A stretch of 64,000 nucleotides of DNA from Alteromonadaceae bacterium BrNp21-10 (lineage in GTDB: Bacteria; Pseudomonadota; Gammaproteobacteria; Enterobacterales; Alteromonadaceae): NCBI GenBank assembly GCA_030418115.1, contig JAUHQD010000008.1:124001-188000 (forward strand), in the 5' to 3' direction. Position 1 is the stretch's first letter; each line of letters begins with the position of its first letter. Shown here one piece after another: positions 1 through 8,272 of the stretch. The notes under the pieces are model-generated. The model did no database searches, was not told the origin of the DNA, and worked only from the letters and a program-made list of their open reading frames with translations. The translations under genes were made by a program, and so were the position numbers.

Positions 1-1
1 G

Positions 2-136
<135 letters not shown>

Positions 137-146
137 TCTCTACCTT

Positions 147-971
147 CTAGAGCTGGCATTTAGGGCAATAAAAGCTATTACGTTGGCCAATCACCACTGA
201 CTCAATCGGTGATTGGCAACGATTACACGGCTTACCTGCACGACCATAAACTTGTAGCTCCTGCGCAAAATAACCAGGTTTACCATCCGTTTGCGCAAAA
301 TCCTTTAAAGTAGTGCCGCCCTGTGTAATCGCATGAGCTAGTACTTTTTTAATTTCATCGGTTAAGGATTGATAGCGTTTTTTACTAACCTTGGCCGCTG
401 CTTTACGCGGATCAATACCACTGAAGAACAACGCTTCACTGGCGTATATGTTGCCCACACCCACGACCACGTGATTATCCATAATAAAGTTCTTCACAGC
501 TTTAGTTTTACCACGAGATAAATCATATAAACGCTGGGAATCAAATGCATCGGTTAACGGTTCCGGACCAAGATTCACCATTAGTGGATGAGGCTCTTGT
601 TTCTCAATAGCGGTATGCGGATGCCAGAGACAAGCCCCAAATCGTCTGGGATCGTTGTAGCGTAAACACTGACCATTTTCTAATACAATATCCACATGGT
701 CGTGCTTTTGTGGGGCATTGCTGCTTTCAATCACCCGTAACTTACCCGACATCCCCAAATGCAAAATAATGCTACCGGCTTCGGTATCTATCATCAGATA
801 TTTAGCCCGCCGGCGAACATCAATAACCTCAAGACCGACAGCCTGTTGAATCTCGTCGGGGATCGGCCAACGCAGTTGTTTTTGGCGAACAATAATGGAC
901 TTAATGCATTGATTAATTAAATGTGGGCTGATACCCAACCTCGACACTTCAACTTCAGGTAATTCAGGCAT
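147..971 (-). CDS. mutM: Formamidopyrimidine-DNA glycosylase MutM (Fpg)
   Basis: This bifunctional DNA glycosylase/AP lyase removes 8-oxoguanine and FaPy lesions. The 274-residue product begins MPELPEVE, so after Met removal Pro2 is the Schiff-base nucleophile and Glu3 the catalytic acid; Lys57 of the RRRAKYL block is the conserved beta-lobe lysine. The helix-two-turn-helix region carries [13 protein letters not shown], and the C-terminus holds a four-cysteine zinc finger (CNRC...CPKC) ending at residue 273. Length is normal for the family and all key residues are present. The gene is convergent with coaD and lies just downstream of the small membrane protein gene at 981, 9 bp away, so the two may be co-transcribed. 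Confidence 0.97.
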   Translation of the reverse strand: MPELPEVEVSRLGISPHLINQCIKSIIVRQKQLRWPIPDEIQQAVGLEVIDVRRRAKYLMIDTEAGSIILHLGMSGKLRVIESSNAPQKHDHVDIVLENGQCLRYNDPRRFGACLWHPHTAIEKQEPHPLMVNLGPEPLTDAFDSQRLYDLSRGKTKAVKNFIMDNHVVVGVGNIYASEALFFSGIDPRKAAAKVSKKRYQSLTDEIKKVLAHAITQGGTTLKDFAQTDGKPGYFAQELQVYGRAGKPCNRCQSPIESVVIGQRNSFYCPKCQL

Positions 972-980
972 AACAGCTCG

Positions 981-1463
981 TTATTGTAATAATTGGGGAA
1001 TAAATTGACTTAGGTCCTGCTGAGACAAAAGGATTAACCGTTGCTGGTATTGAATCAGTACATCTTCACCTTGAGGGCTAACTTTGAAAACCCGCGCTTG
1101 CTCTTCACCAGCTAATTGCACACTCACCACATAAGCCTGTGATAAATCTGCGAAAGGCATTATCTGCCCAGTGGCTTGTAGCCACTGTTGAGCGATGCTG
1201 GCTAACTCATGCTCCGTGATTGCCAGCGAAGGCTGCATACGCCATCCTAAGCCGATACGTTGTATGCGATGGGTACCAAAATCGATTTGGTTAATCTCGC
1301 TGTACTCTGGTAATAAGGCATGTTGTTCTTCGCTGTTTTCAGCATTGTCCAACAGCATGTTATTGGAAAAATTGAACAACAAAATTAAAAATAACATGGC
1401 GAAAATAATCACATTATTCCAACCCCGCTTTGATAATCGAATCATCAACTTCTCTTTATTCAA
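981..1463 (-). CDS. Hypothetical membrane-anchored protein between rpmG and mutM
   Basis: The 160-residue protein is not assigned to a named family. It has a basic N-terminus, a single hydrophobic helix at about residues 17-36 (VIIFAMLFLILLFNFSNNML), then a soluble domain of about 120 residues, most likely periplasmic. The soluble part has the pattern RIQRIGLGWR and alternating hydrophobic strands (AYVVSVQLAG, DVLIQYQQRLILL). Small proteins of this sort occur beside mutM in related Alteromonadales, but I know of no assigned function. An alternative start is Met7. It lies 9 bp upstream of mutM on the same strand. Confidence 0.7.
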   Translation of the reverse strand: MNKEKLMIRLSKRGWNNVIIFAMLFLILLFNFSNNMLLDNAENSEEQHALLPEYSEINQIDFGTHRIQRIGLGWRMQPSLAITEHELASIAQQWLQATGQIMPFADLSQAYVVSVQLAGEEQARVFKVSPQGEDVLIQYQQRLILLSQQDLSQFIPQLLQ

Positions 1464-1502
1464 TAAGCTTTAATACGCCATCATAATGCATACAACAGAT
1501 AC

Positions 1503-1530
1503 AAAAAACCCGGTTATAAAACCGGGTTTT
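1503..1530 (-). terminator. Rho-independent terminator after rpmG
   Basis: AAAACCCGGTT (1505-1515) and AACCGGGTTTT (1520-1530) form an 11-bp perfect stem with a 4-nt loop. Read on the minus strand it is followed by a run of T residues (complement of 1503-1508). It lies 25 bp past the rpmG stop and would end the rpmB-rpmG transcript. Confidence 0.9.
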
Positions 1531-1554
1531 CGATGGAGACAAAAAACAAGTGTA

Positions 1555-1710
1555 TTACTTGATTTTCGCTTCTTTAAATAAAACGTGTTTACGAACTTTA
1601 GGATCAAACTTTTTGATCTCCATTTTGCCCGGCATGTTACGTTTGTTTTTATCTGTGGTGTAAAAATAACCTGTGTCAGCAGTAGACACTAATTTAATTT
1701 TATCGCGCAT
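1555..1710 (-). CDS. rpmG: 50S ribosomal protein L33
   Basis: A 51-codon reading frame starts [19 protein letters not shown] and ends [11 protein letters not shown], a complete L33. It is a component of the large ribosomal subunit near the E site. This is the cysteine-free form, since no CxxC zinc ribbon is visible. The ATG is at 1708-1710, 5 bp after the rpmB stop, so the two are one operon; a strong terminator follows. The rpmB-rpmG pair is universal in gammaproteobacteria. Confidence 0.95.
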   Translation of the reverse strand: MRDKIKLVSTADTGYFYTTDKNKRNMPGKMEIKKFDPKVRKHVLFKEAKIK

Positions 1711-1715
1711 AATTA

Positions 1716-1952
1716 TTAAACCTTCTCGCCACGGGCACGCATTTCAGCTAACACTGAATCAATACCTTTCTTATCGATAATACGCATAGCTTTGGTAGTT
1801 AAGCGCAATTTAACGAAACGACTTTCGCTTTCAACCCAAAAACGGTGGTTTTGTAGGTTTGGCAAAAAACGACGACGAGTCGCGTTTTTAGCGTGAGAAC
1901 GGTTGTTACCTACCGCTGGACGCTTGCCTGTTACTTGACATACTCTGGACAT
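1716..1952 (-). CDS. rpmB: 50S ribosomal protein L28
   Basis: The 78-residue product begins [20 protein letters not shown] and contains the typical [12 protein letters not shown] and [10 protein letters not shown] blocks. L28 is a structural protein of the large subunit. Length is normal. It is the first gene of the rpmB-rpmG operon and has a strong promoter about 85 bp upstream; the intervening leader contains a small hairpin (CTCTC-AAC-GAGAG near 2016-2030). Confidence 0.97.
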   Translation of the reverse strand: MSRVCQVTGKRPAVGNNRSHAKNATRRRFLPNLQNHRFWVESESRFVKLRLTTKAMRIIDKKGIDSVLAEMRARGEKV

Positions 1953-2037
1953 TGTTTGTCTCCAATTTTCCTAATACAGCTTCAATACGCATCTTAGGCG
2001 AATTGATGAATTTTGCTCTCTCAACGAGAGGGCGCAT

Positions 2038-2066
2038 TTTATACAGTAATCCAATAACTAGATCAA
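2038..2066 (-). promoter_or_regulatory. Sigma70-type promoter of rpmB-rpmG
   Basis: On the minus strand TTGATC (2061-2066) is followed after exactly 17 bp by TATAAA (2038-2043). Both boxes are close to consensus, and the position, about 85 bp before the rpmB ATG, fits a ribosomal protein promoter with an untranslated leader. Confidence 0.75.
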
Positions 2067-2092
2067 GTTTTTTCCAGTAAATTAGATGGTTT

Positions 2093-2848
2093 TTAACCAG
2101 CCATTAATGATCGTAAGCGCTGCTTATTTTGTTTTTTATTCATTCGCCAAAATTGAAACTGCAGCTTAATCTTTTGTAGACGACGTGTCCGCGCTTGTTT
2201 GCGCTTAGCAACACGGTCAATTTCACTACCAAATTGATTATTGGCAGTCACCACATATGGCATCAATCCGAATGCCAATAAATCAGCCTCCCACCAATGT
2301 TGTATATCCACATCAACCGGTCGGCCAAAGGTTTCTGAATGAGCCAATAATTTTTTAGCACCGTTGAAACTAACAATTTGTGCACAGGTTTGTGATGGCA
2401 GTTTGTTATAAGTGACGAGTTGCATATCGGCAATCTCTTGTTGATGAATCGGATATCGATTACGTCGATGTCCTGCCAGCTTAATATAATCCCATTGCTT
2501 GAAGGACGACTTAGCAACCTCTATTGCTGCAGTTAGATCACCGGTTAACGAGAAATCATCTTCCAGCACTATGGCAAAATCTAATTTTTCATCAACAATT
2601 TTTTGCCACACTTTGCGGTGACTTAAGTAGCAGCCAATTTCACCGCTATTTAAATTCTTGTGATAATTTTGCTGATTAAGGTCTGCATTAAAACGACTTC
2701 TCTCAGCAGACTGAGTAAGCATTTCCCCATCTACTGCTTCAATACGTTCAAAATGAATTTCCGCACTTTGCAATTGCTCAGTGCAGTGAGTCAATCTATC
2801 CTGAGAACGGTTTAAGTTAATCAACAATGTTTTAAAGTGATAATTCAC
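2093..2848 (-). CDS. Glycosyltransferase family 25 protein (LPS glycan type)
   Basis: The 251-residue protein begins with the GT25 pattern FKTLLINLNRSQDRL, continues with EAVDG at about residue 38, GEIGCYLSHRKVW at about 69-81 and the metal/sugar-nucleotide motif LDFAIVLEDDF. These are the defining blocks of family 25, which adds galactose or related sugars to lipopolysaccharide core. It has no signal peptide, as expected for a cytoplasmic enzyme. The C-terminal 40 residues are very basic (RVAKRKQARTRRLQKIKLQF), perhaps for membrane contact. It is divergent from the GT2 gene at 3006. The donor and acceptor sugars cannot be told from sequence. Confidence 0.88.
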   Translation of the reverse strand: MNYHFKTLLINLNRSQDRLTHCTEQLQSAEIHFERIEAVDGEMLTQSAERSRFNADLNQQNYHKNLNSGEIGCYLSHRKVWQKIVDEKLDFAIVLEDDFSLTGDLTAAIEVAKSSFKQWDYIKLAGHRRNRYPIHQQEIADMQLVTYNKLPSQTCAQIVSFNGAKKLLAHSETFGRPVDVDIQHWWEADLLAFGLMPYVVTANNQFGSEIDRVAKRKQARTRRLQKIKLQFQFWRMNKKQNKQRLRSLMAG

Positions 2849-3005
2849 GGAAGAGCATTTCGCCTGTAGATTAAGAATAATAATTTTTGTCGCAGGTTAA
2901 AAATCCCATTATCTAGAAATTTTTCGCTACAATGATTGTCTTCATTATTCTGTCGTAAAAATAAATGACTATCCAGTCATACCTAATAGAGTTAGAGGAC
3001 ATTTT

Positions 3006-4031
3006 TTGAAAGAACACAATTCCCAACCCGATTCTAATTCGCCTTTAGTGTCTGCCGTCATTGTTAATTATCGAAGCTGGGACAAATTAGGTTTGTGCTT
3101 AAAATCGCTAATAAACACAAAGTATACGGCTGTTAAGCTGGAAGTCATTGTCGTTGATAATTGTTCCGATGATGGACGGCTAGCGACATATGAAGATTCA
3201 TTTCCAACAGTAAACTTTATTCTTAATAAAGGAAATTATGGTTTTGCCAACGGCTGTAATACTGGTGCAAACAAGGCTAGCGGCAAATATCTACTATTTG
3301 TTAATCCCGATACCGAAATACCCGCTGGTGTTATTGATAAATTATCTGAGACTATTACTACCTATCCTCCCTATTCCATTGTCGCCACACAAAAACGTAC
3401 TCAAAGCGGAAAATACGAAAGAGTCGAGCGCTATTTCCCACGATGGTATACGCTCACTGGTTTAGGCAAAGCCATCCATCGATTAGTTAATCGACAGCAA
3501 ATCAAAAATGATTTTGCAAAAGACAAAGACGTGGTATTTCCCGAATGGGTATCAGGCTCAATGATTTTTATCCGACGCACCGATTTTGAACAACTCGGTG
3601 GCTGGAATGAAAAGTTTTGGATGTACAGCGAGGATGTCGATTTATGCAAACGCGCCACCGATGCTGGCGGACAAATTGCCCTGTTACAAAAATTATATAT
3701 TATCCACAATCACGGCGGCAGTTCTCGCATCAATCCCGTCACTTCAGCATTAACCAAGTCTGAAGTTGCCATATCACGTCATGTCTATTTAGCTGAACAT
3801 CAATCCGGCCTAGGTCTTATTGCGATACAAACTTTATTGGTGATTAAATCAATTATTAAAGCGGCGTTGATTGCTATTGTCTCTTTGATCGCTTTTAGTC
3901 ACCCGAAAGCAAAGGTCAGCCGCTTATTGTTCCGCAATCTCATTAGCTATTATGTTAATGCGTTAATGAATCGTAGCTGGCTGAGTAGTCGCTCGCGTCA
4001 ACATAAGAATAATTTAAACACGGAAAAATGA
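3006..4031 (+). CDS. Glycosyltransferase family 2 protein (rhamnosyltransferase-like)
   Basis: A GT-A fold transferase of 341 residues. The N-terminal domain shows VSAVIVNYRSWDKL, then EVIVVDNCSDDG, then NYGFANGCNTGA and LFVNPDTEIP, which supplies the DxD-like metal site. A second half has WVSGSMIFIRR and GWNEKFWMYSEDVDLC, typical of WbbL-like rhamnosyltransferases. One hydrophobic stretch at about residues 277-300 could anchor it to the inner membrane. The start is TTG at 3006, with AGAGGA six bases upstream and no nearby ATG. It is likely to build surface polysaccharide together with its divergent GT25 neighbour. Confidence 0.88.
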   Translation: MKEHNSQPDSNSPLVSAVIVNYRSWDKLGLCLKSLINTKYTAVKLEVIVVDNCSDDGRLATYEDSFPTVNFILNKGNYGFANGCNTGANKASGKYLLFVNPDTEIPAGVIDKLSETITTYPPYSIVATQKRTQSGKYERVERYFPRWYTLTGLGKAIHRLVNRQQIKNDFAKDKDVVFPEWVSGSMIFIRRTDFEQLGGWNEKFWMYSEDVDLCKRATDAGGQIALLQKLYIIHNHGGSSRINPVTSALTKSEVAISRHVYLAEHQSGLGLIAIQTLLVIKSIIKAALIAIVSLIAFSHPKAKVSRLLFRNLISYYVNALMNRSWLSSRSRQHKNNLNTEK

Positions 4032-4052
4032 CTCGCTGGTTATGCCCTAATT

Positions 4053-4727
4053 TTATAACCAGCCTCGTTGTGCAAAAGATACCGCTTCGCCGTCACCAAT
4101 GACAAAATGATCAAGAACGCGTATATCCATCAACCCCATCGCTTCAATAATGCGTTTGGTAATGTGCTTATCCGCCTCACTAGGCTCGGCAACGCCAGAC
4201 GGATGGTTATGAGCCAAAATGACCGCGGCGGCATTTTTACTCAGTGCTAGCTTAACTAACACTCGTGGATACACAGCTGCGGCATCAATGGTCCCATGGA
4301 AAACCGGCTGATATTCAATCACCCGATGTTGTGAATCCAGTAATAACATAGCAAACACTTCATGGGGCTCATCTCGTAACATCGCGCTTAGGTATTCACG
4401 GGTTTGCTCTGAGCTGGTTAATGCCTGACCTTTGCTCAACTGTTCCGCCATGCAGCGCCGCGACATTTCCACTGTAGCTTGTAGCTGCGCGTACTTTGCC
4501 GGGCCGAGACCTTTGTGTTGCACAAATAGTGCCTGCTCTGCTTGCAGTAACGCTCGTAAACTACCAAATTCAGATAATAGTTGACGCGCTAAATCTACCG
4601 CGCTGACACCGGCAATGCCGGTACGCAAAAATATTGCCAGTAACTCAGCATCTGACAACACCTTAGCACCATGGGCTAACAGTTTTTCTCTAGGCCTTTC
4701 CGCTGCTGGCCATTGGCTAATCTTCAT
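4053..4727 (-). CDS. radC: RadC family JAB/MPN-domain protein
   Basis: The 224-residue protein has an N-terminal helix-hairpin-helix region ([22 protein letters not shown]) and a C-terminal JAB1/MPN-like fold. The JAMM zinc ligands are in AHNHPSG, with His173 and His175, and Asp186 in EPSEAD. RadC was once linked to DNA repair, but its biochemical role is unproven. I placed the start at the ATG at 4727 and not at the GTG at 4736, because the AAGGAG Shine-Dalgarno sequence sits 8 bases before that ATG and touches the GTG. It is divergent from coaBC, as in Escherichia coli. Confidence 0.94.
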   Translation of the reverse strand: MKISQWPAAERPREKLLAHGAKVLSDAELLAIFLRTGIAGVSAVDLARQLLSEFGSLRALLQAEQALFVQHKGLGPAKYAQLQATVEMSRRCMAEQLSKGQALTSSEQTREYLSAMLRDEPHEVFAMLLLDSQHRVIEYQPVFHGTIDAAAVYPRVLVKLALSKNAAAVILAHNHPSGVAEPSEADKHITKRIIEAMGLMDIRVLDHFVIGDGEAVSFAQRGWL

Positions 4728-4869
4728 ATTCGCCACTCCTTGCCTTTAAAGAAATGAATTCCATTGAATGGAAAATAAAACTTAGCAAAACAGGTCTCAT
4801 TCAGCCATTAATCTATGCTAATCTCAGCGCTTATGTTTATTGCTTGGGCACGAATAGCCTTCATTTACT

Positions 4870-6069
4870 ATGTCTGTATTGGCCAATAAAAATATCTTAC
4901 TGGGAATAAGCGGCGGTATTGCAGCTTATAAAACCCCAGATTTAGTACGTAAATTAAAAGCCCAAGGCGCCAATGTACGTACCGTAGTGACTCAATCAGC
5001 CAAAGCCTTTGTCACGCCTTTATCCTTGCAAGCCGTATCCGGCTATCCGGTAGCCGAAGACTTATTAGATCCCGCAGCTGAAGCGGCCATGGGGCATATC
5101 GAATTAGCCAAATGGGCAGAGCATATTCTTATCGCGCCAGCGACGGCCAATATCATGGCAAAACTAGCTCAAGGCTTGGCCGACGATTTACTCTCTACAC
5201 TGTGTTTAGCCAGTAATGCGCCTATATCGCTGGCTCCGGCTATGAATCAACAAATGTGGCATGCAAGTGCCACTCAGCACAATCTGGCCACTCTGCAATC
5301 CAGAGGCGTTAATATCCTCGGTCCCGGCGAAGGTGAACAGGCTTGTGGGGATGTCGGTCTTGGCAGAATGCTTGAGCCAGAACAACTGGTCGATGCCCTT
5401 AGCGAATTATTCATTAAGCCAATATTAGCCGGTAAACGCATCCTCATTACCGCGGGTCCCACACGAGAAGCCATTGACCCTGTACGTTACATTAGCAATC
5501 ATAGTTCTGGAAAAATGGGCTACGCCCTTGCTCAGGCTGCTATTGAGTTGGGAGCAGAAGTAAGCCTAGTTTCTGGCCCAACGGCCATATCAGCCCCTTC
5601 ACTTTGTAAGCTGACCTCGGTAGAAAGCGCGGAGCAAATGTTGGCAGCAGTATTGGAACAAGTACCTCAATGCGATATTTTCATTAGTTGTGCCGCTGTT
5701 GCAGATTATAAAGTGGCTGACGTTGCCACCCAAAAAATCAAGAAAAATGACGAAAAGTTATCACTTACTTTTGTTAAAAACCCTGATATTCTGGCCACAG
5801 TTGCCGCATTACCAAACCCGCCTTTTACTTTAGGTTTTGCTGCAGAAACCCAAGATATTGAAAAGTATGCTCGTGATAAGTTAACCCGAAAAAAACTTAA
5901 AATGATTGCTGCCAATGATGTATCTGCAGCCGATATAGGGTTTAATAGCGATAACAATGCTATTTCATTGTTCTGGCAAGATGGGCAACAACAATTAGCT
6001 AAAAACACCAAACTCAATCTTGCTAAACAACTTTTAACGATACTAAGTCAGCACTATAACAATGCATAA
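4870..6069 (+). CDS. coaBC: Bifunctional phosphopantothenoylcysteine decarboxylase/phosphopantothenate-cysteine ligase
   Basis: CoaBC (Dfp) makes 4'-phosphopantetheine from phosphopantothenate and cysteine. The N-terminal CoaC flavodoxin-like half (residues 1-185) has [12 protein letters not shown], the FMN-binding region, PAMNQQMW with the catalytic Asn, and [10 protein letters not shown] with the catalytic Cys. The C-terminal CoaB half (190-399) has [28 protein letters not shown] and KIKKNDEKL. All landmarks are intact and length is normal. It overlaps dut by 8 bp, so translation is probably coupled. Confidence 0.97.
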   Translation: MSVLANKNILLGISGGIAAYKTPDLVRKLKAQGANVRTVVTQSAKAFVTPLSLQAVSGYPVAEDLLDPAAEAAMGHIELAKWAEHILIAPATANIMAKLAQGLADDLLSTLCLASNAPISLAPAMNQQMWHASATQHNLATLQSRGVNILGPGEGEQACGDVGLGRMLEPEQLVDALSELFIKPILAGKRILITAGPTREAIDPVRYISNHSSGKMGYALAQAAIELGAEVSLVSGPTAISAPSLCKLTSVESAEQMLAAVLEQVPQCDIFISCAAVADYKVADVATQKIKKNDEKLSLTFVKNPDILATVAALPNPPFTLGFAAETQDIEKYARDKLTRKKLKMIAANDVSAADIGFNSDNNAISLFWQDGQQQLAKNTKLNLAKQLLTILSQHYNNA

Positions 6070-6517
6070 AATAGAATTAAAAATACTCGATCCCCGTGTT
6101 AATACCGAATTTGCTTTACCTGAATACGCTACCCCCGGTTCCGCCGGTTTGGATTTGCGTGCTTGTTTAGATGAGCCTTTAACCATCGCACCCGGTGAAA
6201 CCCATTTAATCCCTACTGGTATTGCCATTCACATCGGTGATCCGGGATTATGTGCCACCATTTTACCGCGCTCTGGGCTAGGTCATAAACATGGCATTGT
6301 TTTAGGTAATTTGGTTGGGCTAATCGATTCTGATTATCAAGGCCCACTAATGGTGTCCATGTGGAATCGCGGACAAACGGCATTCACTATTGAACCTGGT
6401 GACCGTATTGCCCAATTGGTTATTTTACCAGTGGTACAAGCACAATTTAATCTAGTAGATGATTTTGCTGACAGTGAACGTGGGCAGGGTGGCTTTGGCT
6501 CCTCTGGTCGTAGCTAA
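6062..6517 (+). CDS. dut: Deoxyuridine 5'-triphosphate nucleotidohydrolase (dUTPase)
   Basis: This trimeric dUTPase hydrolyses dUTP to dUMP and pyrophosphate, preventing uracil incorporation into DNA and supplying dUMP for thymidylate. All five family motifs are present: GSAGLDLRA (motif 1), [11 protein letters not shown] (2), [13 protein letters not shown] (3), PGDRIAQLV (4) and the C-terminal [11 protein letters not shown] arm (5). It is 151 residues, the normal size. It overlaps the end of coaBC and precedes slmA by 21 bp, the standard order in gammaproteobacteria. Confidence 0.98.
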   Translation: MHKIELKILDPRVNTEFALPEYATPGSAGLDLRACLDEPLTIAPGETHLIPTGIAIHIGDPGLCATILPRSGLGHKHGIVLGNLVGLIDSDYQGPLMVSMWNRGQTAFTIEPGDRIAQLVILPVVQAQFNLVDDFADSERGQGGFGSSGRS

Positions 6518-6538
6518 ATTGAAGGGAACGACAAAAGT

Positions 6539-7129
6539 ATGGTTGTAAAAAAACGATCTAACCGACGAGCACAAATACTGCAATCTTTGGCCAGTATGCT
6601 GGAAAATAATCCAGGGCAACGAATTACCACAGCAAAATTAGCCGCTGAAGTCGGCGTTTCTGAAGCCGCGTTATATCGCCACTTCCCTAGTAAAGCCCGT
6701 ATGTTTGAAGGCCTGATTGAATTTATCGAAGAAACCTTGTTCTCGCGTATTAACAAAATCATCGATGAAGAAAAAGATACCGCTAGCCGTTGCCAGTACA
6801 TTCTACATTTAATCCTTGGTTTTGCTGAGAAGAACCCGGGTATCACACGCATCCTAAATGGTGATGCGTTAATGGGTGAACAAGAACGCTTACGCACCCG
6901 CATCGCACAGCTCTACGAGCGTTTAGAAACGCAAATTAGGCAAGTATTGCGTGAACGAAAATTACGTGAAGGAAAAGAACTAGGTGCGGACGAAGCATTG
7001 GTTGCCAATATCCTAATTTGCTTTGCTGATGGCCGAATTAATCAATTTGTGCGTAGTGATTTTAAAAAATTTCCGACCGACGGTTTTGCCGAACAATGGA
7101 AATTTATTAAGCAACAGTTTTTTGCCTAG
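6539..7129 (+). CDS. slmA: Nucleoid occlusion factor SlmA (TetR family)
   Basis: SlmA binds specific chromosomal sites and blocks FtsZ ring assembly over the nucleoid. The 196-residue product has the N-terminal TetR-type [23 protein letters not shown] followed by [11 protein letters not shown], and the typical SlmA body with [15 protein letters not shown] and a C-terminus IKQQFFA. Gene order after dut matches Escherichia coli (dut-slmA). Downstream lies the hairpin element at 7147-7216, which ends in CCCTTTTT and may terminate this operon. Confidence 0.95.
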   Translation: MVVKKRSNRRAQILQSLASMLENNPGQRITTAKLAAEVGVSEAALYRHFPSKARMFEGLIEFIEETLFSRINKIIDEEKDTASRCQYILHLILGFAEKNPGITRILNGDALMGEQERLRTRIAQLYERLETQIRQVLRERKLREGKELGADEALVANILICFADGRINQFVRSDFKKFPTDGFAEQWKFIKQQFFA

Positions 7130-7146
7130 GTACTAATAACTAATAT

Positions 7147-7216
7147 AAAAAGAGGGGCAGAATGTCTAATGCCAGTCAGTTAAGAAATTGACATTTGGCA
7201 TAATGTCCCTTTTTAT
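7147..7216. repeat. Nested inverted repeat: 35-bp palindromic insert inside a terminator-like hairpin
   Basis: A 35-bp palindrome (7167-7201) has arms ATGCCA/TGGCAT and GTCA/TGAC. It is flanked on both sides by the 6-bp direct repeat AATGTC (7161-7166 and 7202-7207). Outside this, AAAAAGAGGGGCA pairs imperfectly with TGTCCCTTTTT. The whole could act as the slmA terminator. The layout suggests a very small palindromic element inserted into a simple hairpin with target-site duplication. No transposase is nearby. Confidence 0.55.
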
Positions 7217-7410
7217 CATTCCAGTACCCCCAATCAATACGTTTAATAAATAAACAATTTAAACCCATTCTATTGTTATTCTGTGTGTTAGACTCCGCCA
7301 ATAACGGAACCTGCAATCAACATGTCGTTGACCCTCCCCAAATAAGCCAATAACACGCCTATCCTAAGAGAACAGCCCTCCGTCTATCTAACTTAAAGTG
7401 AGCACCAAAT

Positions 7411-8181
7411 ATGCAAAATCTAACTCAAGATGGACAACAACTCGTCAACAACCTTAGTAGCAAATACAACCTAAGTAACGACGCAATAATACACATGCTG
7501 ATATCTGTAAATAACGGATCCGGTAGCATGGCGCAATTTAACTGCCCTGAATTAGGCGGCTCTGGCCAATGGATGCGCGGTGGCATGACCATGGTGGGTG
7601 ATATGTTTAATCACGGTTTAAAAATGACCGTAGACAATCTGTGTAACGATTTAGCAAACGGCCTTGCCAACTTACAGATATTCACACCTATTCCCAAAGG
7701 CACACCTGGTAGCAATCAATGGTGGCCAGGCGATTTAGGCCATCCATTCAGCAGCGGTGCACAAAACAATATTCGTTACGCCGTATTCCCCAATAGATTG
7801 GCCGTTGAGCTTAATGGTCAAGTGACTGTTTATAACACCTTAGACAACAATATAAGCGGCGTAAGCCAACAGCAAGGTGGCGATTCATCGCTGACCTTTA
7901 GCAGTCAGTACGGCACCATTGCGGTTAACAGCTTACCTATTATTTCAGGTACGGGAATTGCCCCAGCGCCTCAACGTAATTTTGCCGAATCGACACAAAG
8001 TCCTAAGCAAAATAGCGTTCAAAATAATCCTACACCTGAAGTAAAAAATAATTTTCCTAATACTTCCTCTGTTGATGAAACCATACAACTCATCGAAAAG
8101 CTGGCCAAATTGAAAGATGCAGGTGCAATTACAGAGGATGAATACAATATGAAAAAAACAGAATTACTGAGCCGAATTTAA
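7411..8181 (+). CDS. SHOCT-domain protein of unknown function
   Basis: The 256-residue protein has no signal peptide or membrane helix. Its last about 35 residues form a SHOCT motif (IQLIEKLAKLKDAGAITEDE then YNMKKTELLSRI), a short helical oligomerisation module. The N-terminal 200 residues are not recognised. They begin with a putative helical segment (VNNLSSKYNLSNDAIIHMLI), followed by glycine-rich SGQWMRGGMTMVGDMFNHGL and a beta-rich part (AVFPNRLAVELNGQVTVYNT), then a low-complexity linker at about 185-215. Similar SHOCT proteins are scattered in proteobacteria; no function is known to me. It stands alone and is followed by a strong bidirectional terminator. Confidence 0.75.
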   Translation: MQNLTQDGQQLVNNLSSKYNLSNDAIIHMLISVNNGSGSMAQFNCPELGGSGQWMRGGMTMVGDMFNHGLKMTVDNLCNDLANGLANLQIFTPIPKGTPGSNQWWPGDLGHPFSSGAQNNIRYAVFPNRLAVELNGQVTVYNTLDNNISGVSQQQGGDSSLTFSSQYGTIAVNSLPIISGTGIAPAPQRNFAESTQSPKQNSVQNNPTPEVKNNFPNTSSVDETIQLIEKLAKLKDAGAITEDEYNMKKTELLSRI

Positions 8182-8220
8182 AACTAATTGACCGGATTTC
8201 ATTACTCGGGCACTACCAAT

Positions 8221-8247
8221 AAAAAAGGGACATCATGTCCCTTTTTT
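8221..8247. terminator. Bidirectional rho-independent terminator
   Basis: AAAAAAGGGACAT (8221-8233) and ATGTCCCTTTTTT (8235-8247) form a perfect 13-bp palindrome around a single central C. T runs follow on both strands, between the converging SHOCT gene (plus) and M28 peptidase gene (minus). Confidence 0.92.
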
Positions 8248-8272
8248 AGTATTCATTACACCGTGTTAAACA

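Noticed and set aside
1195-1473. Plus-strand open frame of 92 codons opposite the hypothetical gene
   Set aside because: It is antisense to the 981-1463 gene, has no recognisable motif and no ribosome binding site; it reflects codon bias of the real gene.
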